Shown in pieces: positions 48,701 to 59,434 of a DNA stretch of 64,000 nucleotides. The stretch lies in the NCBI GenBank assembly GCA_963932465.1, contig OZ010791.1, forward strand, positions 622,115,800-622,179,799, in the 5' to 3' direction. Position 1 is the first letter of the stretch. The number at the start of each line of letters is the position of its first letter. Under the pieces are notes generated by a model. It ran no database searches. It was given only the letters and a program-made list of their open reading frames with translations, and was not told where the DNA came from. Made by a program: the position numbers and the translations under genes. The stretch is from Maratus speciosus (taxonomy: Eukaryota; Arthropoda; Arachnida; Araneae; Salticidae).

Positions 48701-49017
48701 CAGGGGCGTAGCTACCGTGGAGCAGTTGGAGCAGACTGCTCCAGGCGCATGCATCCTAAGGGCGCAAAATTAGAAAGAGCAGAATAAAGATTTGTTGAAA
48801 GATTTGCATATTTTTTTCATTATTAATTGGATGTTATAGATGAATCTTGTTGCAATCAGCATATTCCTATGATGTTTTACCTCAACTATTTCGATTGAAA
48901 ACATGTTTTATACAATGTTACAAGAAATTACTTCTATTCGTGAAGTTTCAGTTTAAATTCATACCATATTGAATCCTCAAGTAACTTCTCCAGCAACGTT
49001 TTAGCATGCCTGTTTTT

Positions 49018-50444
49018 AGGTAGATTTCGTAAGAAATACTACCTATTACAGTCGTTATCATGGTGCGACTTTTGAAAAATTCCTTCATAACTTTTCATTA
49101 TATGACCCAAGAAACCTAAAACCAACCCCACCTAAAAAGTTTATATATATGCATGTGCTAAATTTTGTCCGCATGATAAAAGTCGCAATTTTGCACGGAT
49201 CGTCTTTAAACTCACCAAAAACATTCAGATGGCTAATATCTCGACGGAGATTGTAAATGGGTAAAATCCGCCCAAGGGTGGTGGAAATGAGGAAAAAGTA
49301 GGGTTTTAGGGAGAAAATAATTCACACAACTTCGTCAATTCGCAAGATATCAAATCCAATTAAATTTATTATAAATCTTCTTAATGTTATCTACAACTTT
49401 TATATTGACACGTTTTTGATATTAACGAATCTTACACCAAATGCAAATTAAGAATACGTAGCGGTTAAAGAAAAAAATATCGTATTAACATGATTCTGAA
49501 AAAAAAAAACAGCTCTTACCGAAAAATCAAATTAAAATCTCCTCAAAAGCAGCCAGATAAAATTGTTAAACTGAGTTTATCTCTAATATTCATTTAGTTT
49601 TTGTTGGTGAAATTAATACTTAACTTCGAAATCTAGCTGCACCTGTAGGTCGAGCCGGCAGGGATTTTTTTTTTCCTGTAACTGTTCGTTGGACGACAGT
49701 TGAAGATCTTCAAATCTATAATCAAAACTTGTTTACAGGGCTCTTATCGGTCACTTTATTGGGTACCACTGTTTTCAAAAAATAATCTTTCTGGTGCATT
49801 TCTTTTGAAAATGTTTTAGAAATTTATCATGATGATTACTGTGCGGAAATAATGGTAGCTAAAGAAGTCACTTTTGTAAAACCTATATTTACGATGTAAC
49901 AGCAATGACTTGGCTATTTAGTTATTTTACGATTTGGAATTAAAAAAAAAAAAAGTTTGACAAGCTGAAGAAAATTATTGAAATTATTGACCATTTTACA
50001 AACAACCCCACCCCCCCCCCACCCCCCCCCCAAAAAAAAAAATTTCAAGGTTTTTTTTTTTTGTGTGTGTGTGTGGAAATTAAACATGCATCAGTACAGA
50101 TGATTATAAAACAATAATAAGAGCCAGGCACATTCCTCATCAGTCCACGACGACAAAACTTAGAGGGGGGGGGGGGGTGAGGGGAGGCGGCAAATTAAAT
50201 TTTGTGCGTCTTGTTTTTGAGATTTTGAAAATATGGAAAATCTCAAATACAGAATTGATGAGCCTTTTTGATCGTAAAGGGGGAAAAAATTAAGTAAGTG
50301 TTTCTTAGAACCTGATTATCACCTATGCACACTTACATCACTTGCACCACCATCGAAATGTATTTTTACGTATTAAACCTTATTTAATCACAAAATTTTA
50401 GGATTGTGCGTTTGCTTGGGCCGTAATCATGCTCTGTCCCTGTC
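49018..50444 (+). other. Region with a family-A-related 5' hairpin end and long G/C tracts
   Basis: After TTTTT, AGGTAGATTTCGTAAGAAAT and ACTACCTATTACAGTCG reproduce the 5' hairpin layout of family A (there AGGTAGCTTTC...TTGCAGCCG), so a related Helentron-like element starts at 49018. Its 3' end was not found. Further right are C-tracts (50005-50030) and a G-tract (50165-50178). No gene. Confidence 0.4.
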
Positions 50445-51212
50445 CCCCCGCTCTGAGAGTCTGTATGTGACACAAATTTTGGGGACGCTCTATCTCAAGA
50501 ACTAATGAACGGAATTTAATAAAAGTTTAGATTCAGTTAGTCCCTGATATAAGTTGGAGCTGATTAATTTTTGGTGTAAATCGCCTCATTATTCACGATT
50601 TCCACAATAGTTATATCCCAAGAACTAAGGCACGGATTTTCAAAAAAATTCAGATTCAGTTAGTCCTTGATATAATTTGGTGCTCATTGCTTTTTGCTGT
50701 AAATCATCCGACAGGTGACGCTGCTATGCTACATTATTTATGATTATTGCAATAGCTCTATCTAAAGAACTAAGGCACGAATTTTCCTCAAACTACTTTA
50801 GTCCCTGATATAAATTAGTGCGGTTTAATTTGTGGTGTAAATGCCGACAGGTGGCGCTGCTATGCTACATTTTTCACGTTTCCCGCAATAGCTGTATCTC
50901 AAGAACTAATGCATGAATTTTCGTCAAACTTCAGATTCGGTTAATCCTTGATATAAATTTGTCGTAATTAGTTTTTGGGTCTAAATCGCGCAACATGTGG
51001 CATTGCTAGACAGAATTTTTTCCGATTTCCCTAATAGCTCTATCTCAAAAACTAATGCACGGATTTTCATCAAACTTTAGATTCAGTTAGAAGTTCACAT
51101 AAGTTTTGCTGAGTAGATTTTGGTGTAAATCACCTAACCGGTACTGCATTTTCCCGGAAATATTACCATGTATGAGATAGAAGAATGTTTTGGGATTGCC
51201 ACATCCGACTAG
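50445..51212 (+). mobile_element. Helentron-like family B, copy B3 (5'-truncated)
   Basis: Begins abruptly inside the family at 'gagagtctgtatgtgacac', has ~150-bp units with 'caggtggcgctgctatgcta', and ends 'gggattgccacatccgactag' at 51212. It lies head-to-tail 40 bp before B4. Confidence 0.65.
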
Positions 51213-51252
51213 TTTTTTATTGTGATTACAATGCTTTTCCTATTACCTTTTT

Positions 51253-52333
51253 ACTTTCTTCTATCTTTAGAAGAAGAAAGTATTGGATTCGTGAAATTTT
51301 TCGAATTCCGATTTTCGACGGATTTACACGTTTTAGGAGTCGGAGATGACGAAAAATATGTTTTTACAAAATGCTTGTCTGTGAGTCTGAATGTGACACA
51401 AATTTTGTGGGCGCTCTATCTCAAGAACAAATGAACGGAATTTAATAAAACTTTAGATTCATTTAGTCCCTGATATAAATTGGAGCTGATTACATTTTCG
51501 TGTAAATCGCCCAGCAAGTGGCGCTGCTATTCTTCATTATTTACGATTTCCACAATAGTTATATCTCAAGAACTAAAGCACGGATTTTCAAAAAACTTCA
51601 GATTCAGTAAGTCCTTGATATAATTTAGTGCTGATAACTTTTTGGTGTAAATAGCCCAATAGGTGGGGCTGTTATACTGCATTTTGCAGAATTTACACGA
51701 TTTCCACAATAGCTCTATCTCAAGAACTAATGCACGGATTTTCATCAAACTTGAGATTCAGTTAGTCTTTGATATGAATTGATGCTGATTGCGTGTTGGT
51801 GTAAATTACCCAACATGTGGCGCTGCTGTGCTGCCTTTTTCATGATTCTCGCAATAGCTCTATCTCAAGAACTAAAGCACAAATTTTCACCAAACTTCAG
51901 ATTCAGTTAGTACCTGATATAAATTAATGCTGTTTAGTTTTGGCGTAAATCGCCCAACGGGCGGCGCTATTATGCTGCATTTTTCCCGATTTCCGCAATA
52001 GCTGTATCTCAAGAACTAATGGATGAATTTTCATCCAACTTCAGATTCAGTTAGTCCCTGGTATAAATTGATCCTGATACGTTTTTGGTGTAACTTGTCC
52101 AACAGGTGTCACGGCTATACAGAATTTTTCACGATTTCCGCAATAGCTCTATCTCAAAAACTAATGTACGGATTTTCATCAAACTTCAGGTTCAATTAGA
52201 AGTTGATATAAGTTGTTCCTCATTAGATTTTGGTGTAAATCTCCTAGCCAGTAGCGCTGCTATGCTGCATTTTTCAGGAAGTATTAACCTGCATGAGATC
52301 GAAGAAAGTTTTGGGATTGCCACTTCTGACTAG
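51253..52333 (+). mobile_element. Helentron-like family B, copy B4
   Basis: Complete: ACTTTCTTCTATCTTT start with inverted AGAAGAAAGT, about five ~147-bp units (near 51510, 51655, 51808, 51952, 52102), 3' subterminal GAAGAAAGT (52301-52309) and ACTAG end at 52333. Frames at 51222, 51566 and 52106 are repeat shadows. Confidence 0.65.
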
Positions 52334-52361
52334 TTTATACATTGTATGCGCGTGGAAAGTA

Positions 52362-53706
52362 CACTGGTCATCAAAATTAAAGGATAATGACAGTTAATGA
52401 AAAATTATTAATGAAAATTTATACAAAAGCATTAGTTAACATAAACTACAATGTTTCTCTTGTACAAAAATGTTTTCTTTAATATGGTTTGTAATCACCT
52501 CGGACAAATATGCATACTTCACATCTTGATTTCATAGATTTTACCAAAGTGTTGATCAAGTCTTGTGGAATTGCACTCCATGCTTCTAAAAGTGCACTTT
52601 TGAGATCCTGGAGGGTCCGTGGAGGGATTTGGTGCGCTGTAAGTGAGCACCCTAAGTCATCCCACACATGCTCAATCGTGTTCAAGTTAAGTGAGTAAGG
52701 TGCCCAATCCATTCGAATGATATTTTCTGTTTGCGAGTATTCTGACACCACATATGCTCGTTGTGGCCGAGCATTGTGATCATTTAAAAAAATCTCTGGG
52801 CCAACAGCACCCCTAAACAGTCTATCTTGGGGTTCCAATACCTCCTCCACATTTCTTCGAGCGGTTACAGAACGTCCTTGAAAGATATGCAGCTCGGTGC
52901 GGCCATTTGTCATAATTCCCCTTTCTGGCGGTCGCGAAAACGGGATATTTCACGGATAAGGGAAGGCAAGTTGCGTGTTCCTTCTTCTCTCCAGATTAAA
53001 ACACGTCTAGAATCCGTGTTCAGACTACATCTGGACTCATTAGTAAATAGTATTTGGACCCAGTCTTTTTGGCTCCGCTGATCACAACGACGCCTTTGGA
53101 AACTGGAGTGCATGGGACACAAACTTTTGGTTTTATCTCATACAGTCAGTAGAACTGCTAAGTTGAGTTCCTGTGGCAGCCTGAAAGTCTGAAACCAAAT
53201 CTCTTGTAGTCACTTCGCGGTTTCTTCGAGCCGACAATGTCAGAAAACGGGTTTCGGATGCAGTTGGTGCTCTTGGTCGCCCTTGACCAGGCTGGCTATC
53301 ACTTGATCGAGTACTTAAAAAGCGGCTCCAATCTCTTGATATGGCAATGTGAGGGATATTCAAATCTTGGGCGACCTCCATTTGTGTTTCATCTCCCTCG
53401 ATTTTACCAATTATTCACCACTTTTGCACTTTACTTAAATGATGCCTTTGAGCCATAACTAACGAATACTGACTCTCAGACACCACATTCATTTTAAACA
53501 ACACTACAGACCAGAATTGCGTCCATTGCGCACCACATTGTCAATCATCTAATTCTCATATTTTCGACTGTAACGTATGTGCGGAAGTGCAATTTTGTGT
53601 TCAATTGTGTTTAATTAACATAAATAATTGCAGCATTGGGCATTGGGTGCAACATTAACTTAGTGAACATATTTTTTCCATTATCCTTTAATTTTGATGA
53701 AAAGTG
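52362..53706 (-). mobile_element. Tc1-like transposon, inactive
   Basis: Inverted ends share ATCAAAATTAAAGGATAAT (left from 52371, right reading ATTATCCTTTAATTTTGAT to 53698). A TA precedes the left end, but the right duplication has decayed. The length of about 1.35 kb is usual for Tc1, and a broken transposase lies on the minus strand. Confidence 0.75.
52479..53381 (-). pseudogene. Tc1-type transposase pseudogene
   Basis: Three minus-strand frames in order cover a Tc1 transposase: N-terminal DNA-binding part (53133-53381, with PGQGRPRAPTASETRFL, the GRPR hinge-like motif), first catalytic block (52910-53122, DWVQILFTNESRCSL) and the remainder (52479-52913, LNDHNARPQRA and LNLNTIEHVWDDL). 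Frame breaks occur near 53125 and 52911. The usual first catalytic Asp ('lFsDEs') is Asn here (FTNES), and the second ('.DNARPH') is His (DHNARP). The third acidic residue (IEHVW) is kept. Both breaks and missing catalytic residues show it is dead. Confidence 0.85.
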
Positions 53707-54698
53707 AAAAAACTGCAATCTTAAGTAATATGTAAGGGTGTCAATCAGGGTTCTCGCTGCCGATCGCCACTACACCAAAACGTTTCATTTGGCGAGAAAA
53801 TGACTGAAATCGCCAAATTGCAGGAGATCTTTTTTTTTCTTTCGTCGATACTCTCAATGATGTTATTCCACGATTAAACCTTTCCTATGTAACTCGATAT
53901 TTGTGTTCTGATATTCTTCACGACGAATCTATTACTACCATTATTTGAATTTGGATAGTTTTTCTTTAACGATTTGCCAAATTGCTCAGACTAGTGAAAA
54001 GCCAGTGAGGACCCCGGTGTCTGGCTCATTTTCTAAACCATTAACTGTAGAAATATATTTATAATTGTAGAAAAGCTTCAAAGTTGTTCTTCATCCTCTT
54101 AAAAGTAATTTAGTTCAAAATTTTTATTTTTTTAAATTACGAGGTTTACATTTTTATTCGCGTTACATTTAGGAAAATCTTCTCCATACTTTAACAGGTA
54201 AAATAATAAAAAAAAAAAAAATGTACGACCAAAATTTACAGAGTTATGATACTTTGAATTTTATGGAATTCTAGTATTTTTTGGCACTAAAAATAGAAAA
54301 CCTGTTTCATCCATATGCGAAAAAAAAAATCTTGACAATAGTGTTTTCTTTTATTAGTATTCTACAATGCTTCGAAACCCTTGAAAAGAAAAAATAGATA
54401 TTAAGCACAGCAGATTGCATTGGCTCATTGGCGCATTTAAAATTAAATTCCCGCCCAATTCTCAGAAAATATTGGTAGGTCCGTACTTAAAGAATTACAA
54501 TTCATTTCATTAATTATTTGTATTTAATACGTTGTTAAAATACTTCGACTTTCAAATAAAAGTAAAGTTTTAAATTGAATTAAGGTTATTATATAAATTT
54601 TGAACTTGAAAACAAAATTGCGCAGAACGTTTTCGTGTGACAAGAGGGCGCACAAACTTTCCTTGCTCCAGGGCGCTGAATATGTAGCTACGCCACTG

Positions 54699-54980
54699 TT
54701 CCTTGCTGCAATTGATCAAAAAGATAACTTTTACGTGTCTGTGTTAGATGTCATGTATTAAGTAGCCTAGAGTCGGAATATGATATCAAAGAAAACCATT
54801 GAAAATTGCTTTTGATATGATTGGCTTCCAGAATGTGAAGAATTATCGTTCGAAGACGACAACAATGAAATGATGCTGTGCTCCTACTTGCACAAAAGTT
54901 ACGGAATGCCGGCTGCACAATACAAGACGAACTGACATGTGCAGTTATTGACAATGAGGACGCTACTACTGGTGAAGCTT
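54699..54980 (+). pseudogene. Tigger-type transposase remnant, C-terminal part
   Basis: Resumes after the hAT insertion with AAIDQKDNFYVSVLDVMY, then stop codons interrupt a frame that includes SKKTIENCF and an acidic CEELSFEDDNNE stretch, as in Tigger C-termini (the 'tI.ncF.kaGf' segment). Several in-frame stops make it inactive. A 77-codon frame on the other strand is its shadow. Confidence 0.6.
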
Positions 54981-55696
54981 CCATACCGTAAATTGTTTCG
55001 GAAGTTTTAAATAAAACACTGATGGAAGCTATGATAAAGAGAGTGAGTCTGAAGCTGAACTGAGAACGCGAGCAGAAGTTCTCAAAACACTAAATATTCT
55101 CAGATATTTTTTAACAGGTTAAGCGCCACATCATTCACCGATGGCTGACGGTCTAAAATATGTTATAAAACTAAAAAATATATATATTGTTTTAAGTAAT
55201 TACTTTAAATTTATTTAAAATTTACTTGCCTTTTATTTATTACAGGATTATACTTTCTTAAAAATTACTTAAAACATTGCAAATTTTTCAGCTTCAGTGT
55301 CAGTCACCGTGCACTCAATGTGTTAACCAATTCCGTTGGTACAGAGGAATATTTTAAATACGTTCGTCAGTTAGAAAAGTAATTTTAACAACTATGATAA
55401 TAAACAAATCTGCATAAAAGATTATTTTAAGTAAAAAATAAAGCTTTACTATATATTATGCTCAACAATTCGAAAATTTAAGTGTAAAGAAATTCTTGTT
55501 TATACTTCTTCTCTTATAAATTATAGTTTCATTTTTTTTTTTTTTTTGTAAATTATTTTACTAATACAACTAACACAATAATATTTTGTCAAAGTAAAAT
55601 TCCTATTTACACCGCATATAAGGTCACCCCGCTTCTATGGTCATAATTTTCAGGACCGGATGGGTGACCATATATCCGATACTGATTGTATATATT

Positions 55697-56834
55697 ATCA
55701 ATGCAAAAACCCTTGACGGGTTAAAAGTTTCTGACGCAGCACTTTATCTTATGCTCTAAGAATTTTAAATATGGAACTTAAAAATACTGATATCAAATTT
55801 TGAGTGACGTTATGCCATTTCTTAAAAAATATATTTGTATTTATTTCATCATTTTATTTTTGTTTTATTTATAATCGCATGTGCAAAAGTTATGTTCAAC
55901 ATGAAAAGCTGCATAAAATTTTATTCGCTGTTGCTTTATCATTTACATCTCTCATAAATTCAAAATATGAGTTTTAAAAGATATGATATAAAATTTAAGT
56001 GACGCCTTGATGTGACTTTAAAAGGTTTGTTTTAAAATTCAATTTAAATTATTTTTGACTTGGTTAAAATATTTTTTTTACATCTACACAATACTTTTAA
56101 TTTTCCAATTCACTGTTAAATATATCACTTTCATTGAATCTATACTATGCATTGAAATGTATTTATTTCAATAAATTGATTTATCTTTTGTGTCACGCTA
56201 TTCAAAATTGTGAGTAAGATTTATGTAAATGGTTTATTTGCGTCATTGTGTCCAAACTACATGAAATGTATGAAAAAGGATAGTTTGACGCAAATAAACC
56301 ATTTACATAAATCTTACTCACAATTTTGAATAGCGTGACACAAAAGATAAATCAATTTATTGAAATAAATACATTTCAATGCATAGTATAGATTCAATGA
56401 AAGTGATATATTTAACAGTGAATTGGAAAATTAAAAGTATTGTGTAGATGTAAAAAAAATATTTTAACCAAGTCAAAAATAATTTAAATTGAATTTTAAA
56501 ACAAACCTTTTAAAGTCACATCAAGGCGTCACTTAAATTTTATATCATATCTTTTAAAACTCATATTTTGAATTTATGAGAGATGTAAATGATAAAGCAA
56601 CAGCGAATAAAATTTTATGCAGCTTTTCATGTTGAACATAACTTTTGCACATGCGATTATAAATAAAACAAAAATAAAATGATGAAATAAATACAAATAT
56701 ATTTTTTAAGAAATGGCATAACGTCACTCAAAATTTGATATCAGTATTTTTAAGTTCCATATTTAAAATTCTTAGAGCATAAGATAAAGTGCTGCGTCAG
56801 AAACTTTTAACCCGTCAAGGGTTTTTGCATTGAT
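55697..56834. mobile_element. 1.14-kb foldback palindrome, copy F2
   Basis: Arms of about 540 bp start ATCAATGCAAAAACCCTTGA and end with the complement, around a ~50-bp loop near 56265. Sequence is clearly related to F1 along its whole length but diverged from it, while the two arms within F2 match each other almost perfectly. The right side continues with 'atcattacttttttgagg', as F1 does on its left. No coding content. Confidence 0.8.
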
Positions 56835-57644
56835 ATCATTACTTTTTTGAGGTTAGTGATAAAATGATTAAAAAAAAGATACTTATGGAATTTAATGCAG
56901 ATTTAATTTTTACTATTTTATTACAATTTTCCTTATAGCAGTTTGTATATAAAAACAACTGGGTAAGTATAATCGCAGATCGCACAGAGGGTTTCATTTG
57001 ATATTCCTTTAAAAACACTTTATCCTTAAATTAATAAATCCAAAATGTTAATTTATAATTATTAAATCCTTACATAGATGGTGTTTCATAGATGGATAGT
57101 TACATAGATGGATAGACGTTTTTATCAAACATTTCTCTATAATACTACGCAATTGCGTCAAAAGATGGCGACACCAGAAGTCTGATATGCTTATTATGTA
57201 AACTGTAATCAAACTTCATTGATATTTATAAATAAAACATTTCAACTAAATTATTTATTATAAAAGAATTATTACATCACAATAGCTTTTATGCAAGGAA
57301 AATAATAATTATAATAATAATAATATTATGGATGTCAGTGATTATATATTGATTGACCGTCGTAATAATAAAAAATGATATTATAAAAAGAAGAGCTGAA
57401 ATGAATTGTTTTTTTACGTTTCTGATCGTGTGATTTATATTCAAATAATAATTATTAATGTATATTTTTTGTAAAGTGATTGAAATTAAATATATTTATA
57501 AAAGTTATGGTAATATTTTTATTGTTGAAAAATTGCCAAGAAATAATCATCATCAAATTGGCGTCATTATAATTGTAATTTTATTTAACTTAATAGCAAT
57601 TAAAAAAATTACAAAGGAACTGAGAATAATGGTCAACTAGCAGA

Positions 57645-57648
<4 letters not shown>
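56835..57648. other. Flank of F2 (duplicated to 57079) and AT-rich spacer
   Basis: 56835-57079 is repeated almost exactly at 61570-61816. After that come 'catagatgg' direct repeats, an AAT-rich stretch (57300-57330) and no gene. The 60-codon frame at 57458 has no support. Confidence 0.5.
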
Positions 57649-57680
<32 letters not shown>

Positions 57681-57777
57681 ACATTCACATGTGAAAACAC
57701 GTACGAAGGAGTATCGAACTGCCTATCTTATGATCAGTAAACGATGGCCCTTAGCCACTCAGCCAATGGGAAGACAA
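57649..57777 (-). mobile_element. tRNA-derived SINE or tRNA-like gene followed by a long T-run
   Basis: On the minus strand box A (TTGGCTGAGTGGCTAAGG) and box B (AGTTCGATACTCC) are well formed and correctly spaced. Downstream comes 'cacatgtgaatgtg' and a ~30-base T-run, which is a polymerase III terminator in this orientation. Acceptor-stem pairing is poor, so a SINE or tRNA relic is likelier than a working tRNA. Confidence 0.5.
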
Positions 57778-58084
57778 AATTTGTCTCCCCAAAAGTGGTT
57801 AAAAAGAAAGCATGTGTATGAATACAGTGTCATCCATTTTCGCTGAAATTTCTATAGAATGGCGAAGAAATATAGTCCGATTTTTCATGCGCGTTATAAA
57901 ACGAACAAGAGTCTTGCTGGAAACAAGTAAATTGTTATTTGGTTCATCTGAAACATATTTATTTGATTTTTAAAAAATCGCCTGTGTCATTTTCGAGAGA
58001 AAACAAAATCGAATTATTTAACGAACGAGAGTTTTCCCAGAAAAAAGAAAAGTGTTATTCACCTCGCCTTAATCACATTTATAT

Positions 58085-58425
58085 TATGTATCAATTTAAA
58101 AATAATCGTTAGAACCGTTTTCGAGATTTTCAAATTAGGAACTTCCTCGATATGATACCAACGTTTTCACTTTAAAAATGGCTATTTAGATCTCAAAATA
58201 TACTGCACGTAGAAATGTAAAAATTTCAGTATACGATTAGACTGCAGATATAAGACTGTTCTAGAAAATTCAGAACAATAAGACATATATCTGCTGAGTT
58301 ATTAAAAGGCGGCTTTTCGCGTTTTCTTTGATGTCGAGTTAGCTATGTATATATGAGTTCCGCCATCTACGAATTCTATGATACGATACGATACGATTTT
58401 AGGCTTAAGGCTGCGTCACTCGGAA
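58085..58425 (-). repeat. Dispersed repeat D, copy 2
   Basis: Inverted relative to 25775-26110. It ends with the pentamer run 'atacgatacgatacgat' and 'taggcttaaggctgcgtc'. A (GT)n tract follows at 58447. Confidence 0.7.
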
Positions 58426-59282
58426 TACTACAGTCTTCCATGATGTGTGTGTGTGTGAAATAACATATGGTGAAATATAAAAAGTGAAAGATAAGAATTT
58501 AATGTAAAAAGAGTGGTTATGTATTGTAATAATCATCAAAGAATCAATTTGAACATCAGAAAATACCCATCCCAAATGGTGAATTAATTGCTTTATAAAT
58601 GCAGTGCAGCTTCAGGGATCGAGTCAGGCTAAATTTGGGGCCTATTTAGGCCCACTTCACAAAAATAAACATATTAAAATGGACCCTTTCACAAAAATGA
58701 ACTTAATAAAACAGGCCCCTTCACAAAATTCCTTTTTATAAAATAGGCTCCCTTCGAAAAATTCTTTTTCATAAAAAGTGTTTTAAAATGCGTAATTTGT
58801 AAATAAACGATTGAAAAACAAAAACTTTAGCAAGGGGATATAAAGATGTTTTTGTTAATAAATTTTTGGTTCGAATTTGAGTAATTGGATTTCAACTAAC
58901 GTTACAAAATGTTTAATAAAATTCACAAAAAGTAACTTCTACTTTTCCCAAAATGGGCCCCAAGAATAAAAACTGCATCAACTCTTGAGCTTGGTCATTA
59001 ATTTTAAGTAATTCCCCCCTCCCCCCCCGCCCCCCCAAAAATTAATTTATATATAATGGTGTGAATTCTAATCCTTATATGTGAGAGTATGAGTTATTGT
59101 AAGTCATCTTTTAAGATTTTTTTTTGTCTGTTATATTGCCTGCAAGATTTCTTATATGACAAAAGGTTACTGTAAAATAAAATTAAAAGTATAATTGTGG
59201 TAATTGTGTATCATATATCTTTTTACATCTTTTAACTTTATCAGTGTCTTTTATTACAAACTTTCCTATTTTCATTTTTCAG
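58426..59282. other. Intergenic or intronic AT-rich region
   Basis: Short direct repeats of 'ttcacaaaaat' and 'aggcccctt' type (58640-58760) and a C-tract (59015-59036). The last 40 bases form a pyrimidine tract ending CATTTTTCAG, a good 3' splice site for the exon that follows. Confidence 0.4.
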
Positions 59283-59418
59283 AATCTTTGCCAATATTAA
59301 TCCGGATAAAGGTAGCAAAGCACCTAGGATGAAAGGGAAAAGAAATAATATGGTTGCCAAGCAAATTATAAATCTTGTGAATGGACTTAGAGACTTTGAA
59401 AGTCTTTTTAATTTGTAA
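59283..59418 (+). CDS. Candidate terminal coding exon of an unidentified host gene
   Basis: Follows a strong 3' splice site (pyrimidine-rich, TTTTTCAG at 59275-59282). One base completes a codon; the frame then reads IFANINPDKGSKAPRMKGKR and NNMVAKQIINLVNGLRDFES to LFNL and a TAA at 59416. AATAAA lies 10 bases after the stop. Base composition is less AT-biased than the flanks, and the peptide is basic then amphipathic, unlike translated junk. I do not recognise the family. Pairing with the candidate first exon at 26499 is possible but unproven, and the upstream exon needed here must end in phase 2. A 61-codon frame on the opposite strand is its shadow. Confidence 0.45.
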
Positions 59419-59428
59419 TGCAACAATC

Positions 59429-59434
59429 AATAAA
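59429..59434 (+). terminator. Poly(A) signal AATAAA
   Basis: Canonical hexamer 10 bases after the stop codon of the candidate terminal exon, followed by a T/GT-rich stretch (59435-59460) that could serve as the downstream element. Confidence 0.4.

Larger units (their letters stand above)
48701..54698. mobile_element. hAT-type element (6 kb, composite) with perfect TTCCTTGC duplication
   Basis: Inverted ends CAGGGGCGTAGCTACC and GTAGCTACGCCACTG are flanked by TTCCTTGC at 48693-48700 and 54699-54706. GCTCCAGG-type sequence is mirrored just inside both ends. It carries two family-B Helentron-like elements and a Tc1 element, which explain much of its length. No hAT transposase frame (dimerisation domain) is recognisable. 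Confidence 0.8.
47866..55684 (+). mobile_element. Tigger-like transposon split by a 6-kb hAT element
   Basis: Left end AGTACCGCGTATATGGTCAC and right end (reverse complement) CAGTATCGGATATATGGTCA are inverted, with further GGTCAC motifs inside both ends. Coding remnants of a Tigger-type transposase sit either side of the nested hAT insertion (48585-48700 and 54699-54980). Removal of 48701-54698 and one TTCCTTGC copy would leave an element of about 1.8 kb, near the size of a slightly deleted Tigger. TA duplications at the outer ends are not clear. Confidence 0.65.

Noticed and set aside
59241..59426. Minus-strand 61-codon frame with a hydrophobic segment (small membrane protein)
   Set aside because: It is the complement of a better supported plus-strand terminal exon with splice acceptor, stop and AATAAA.
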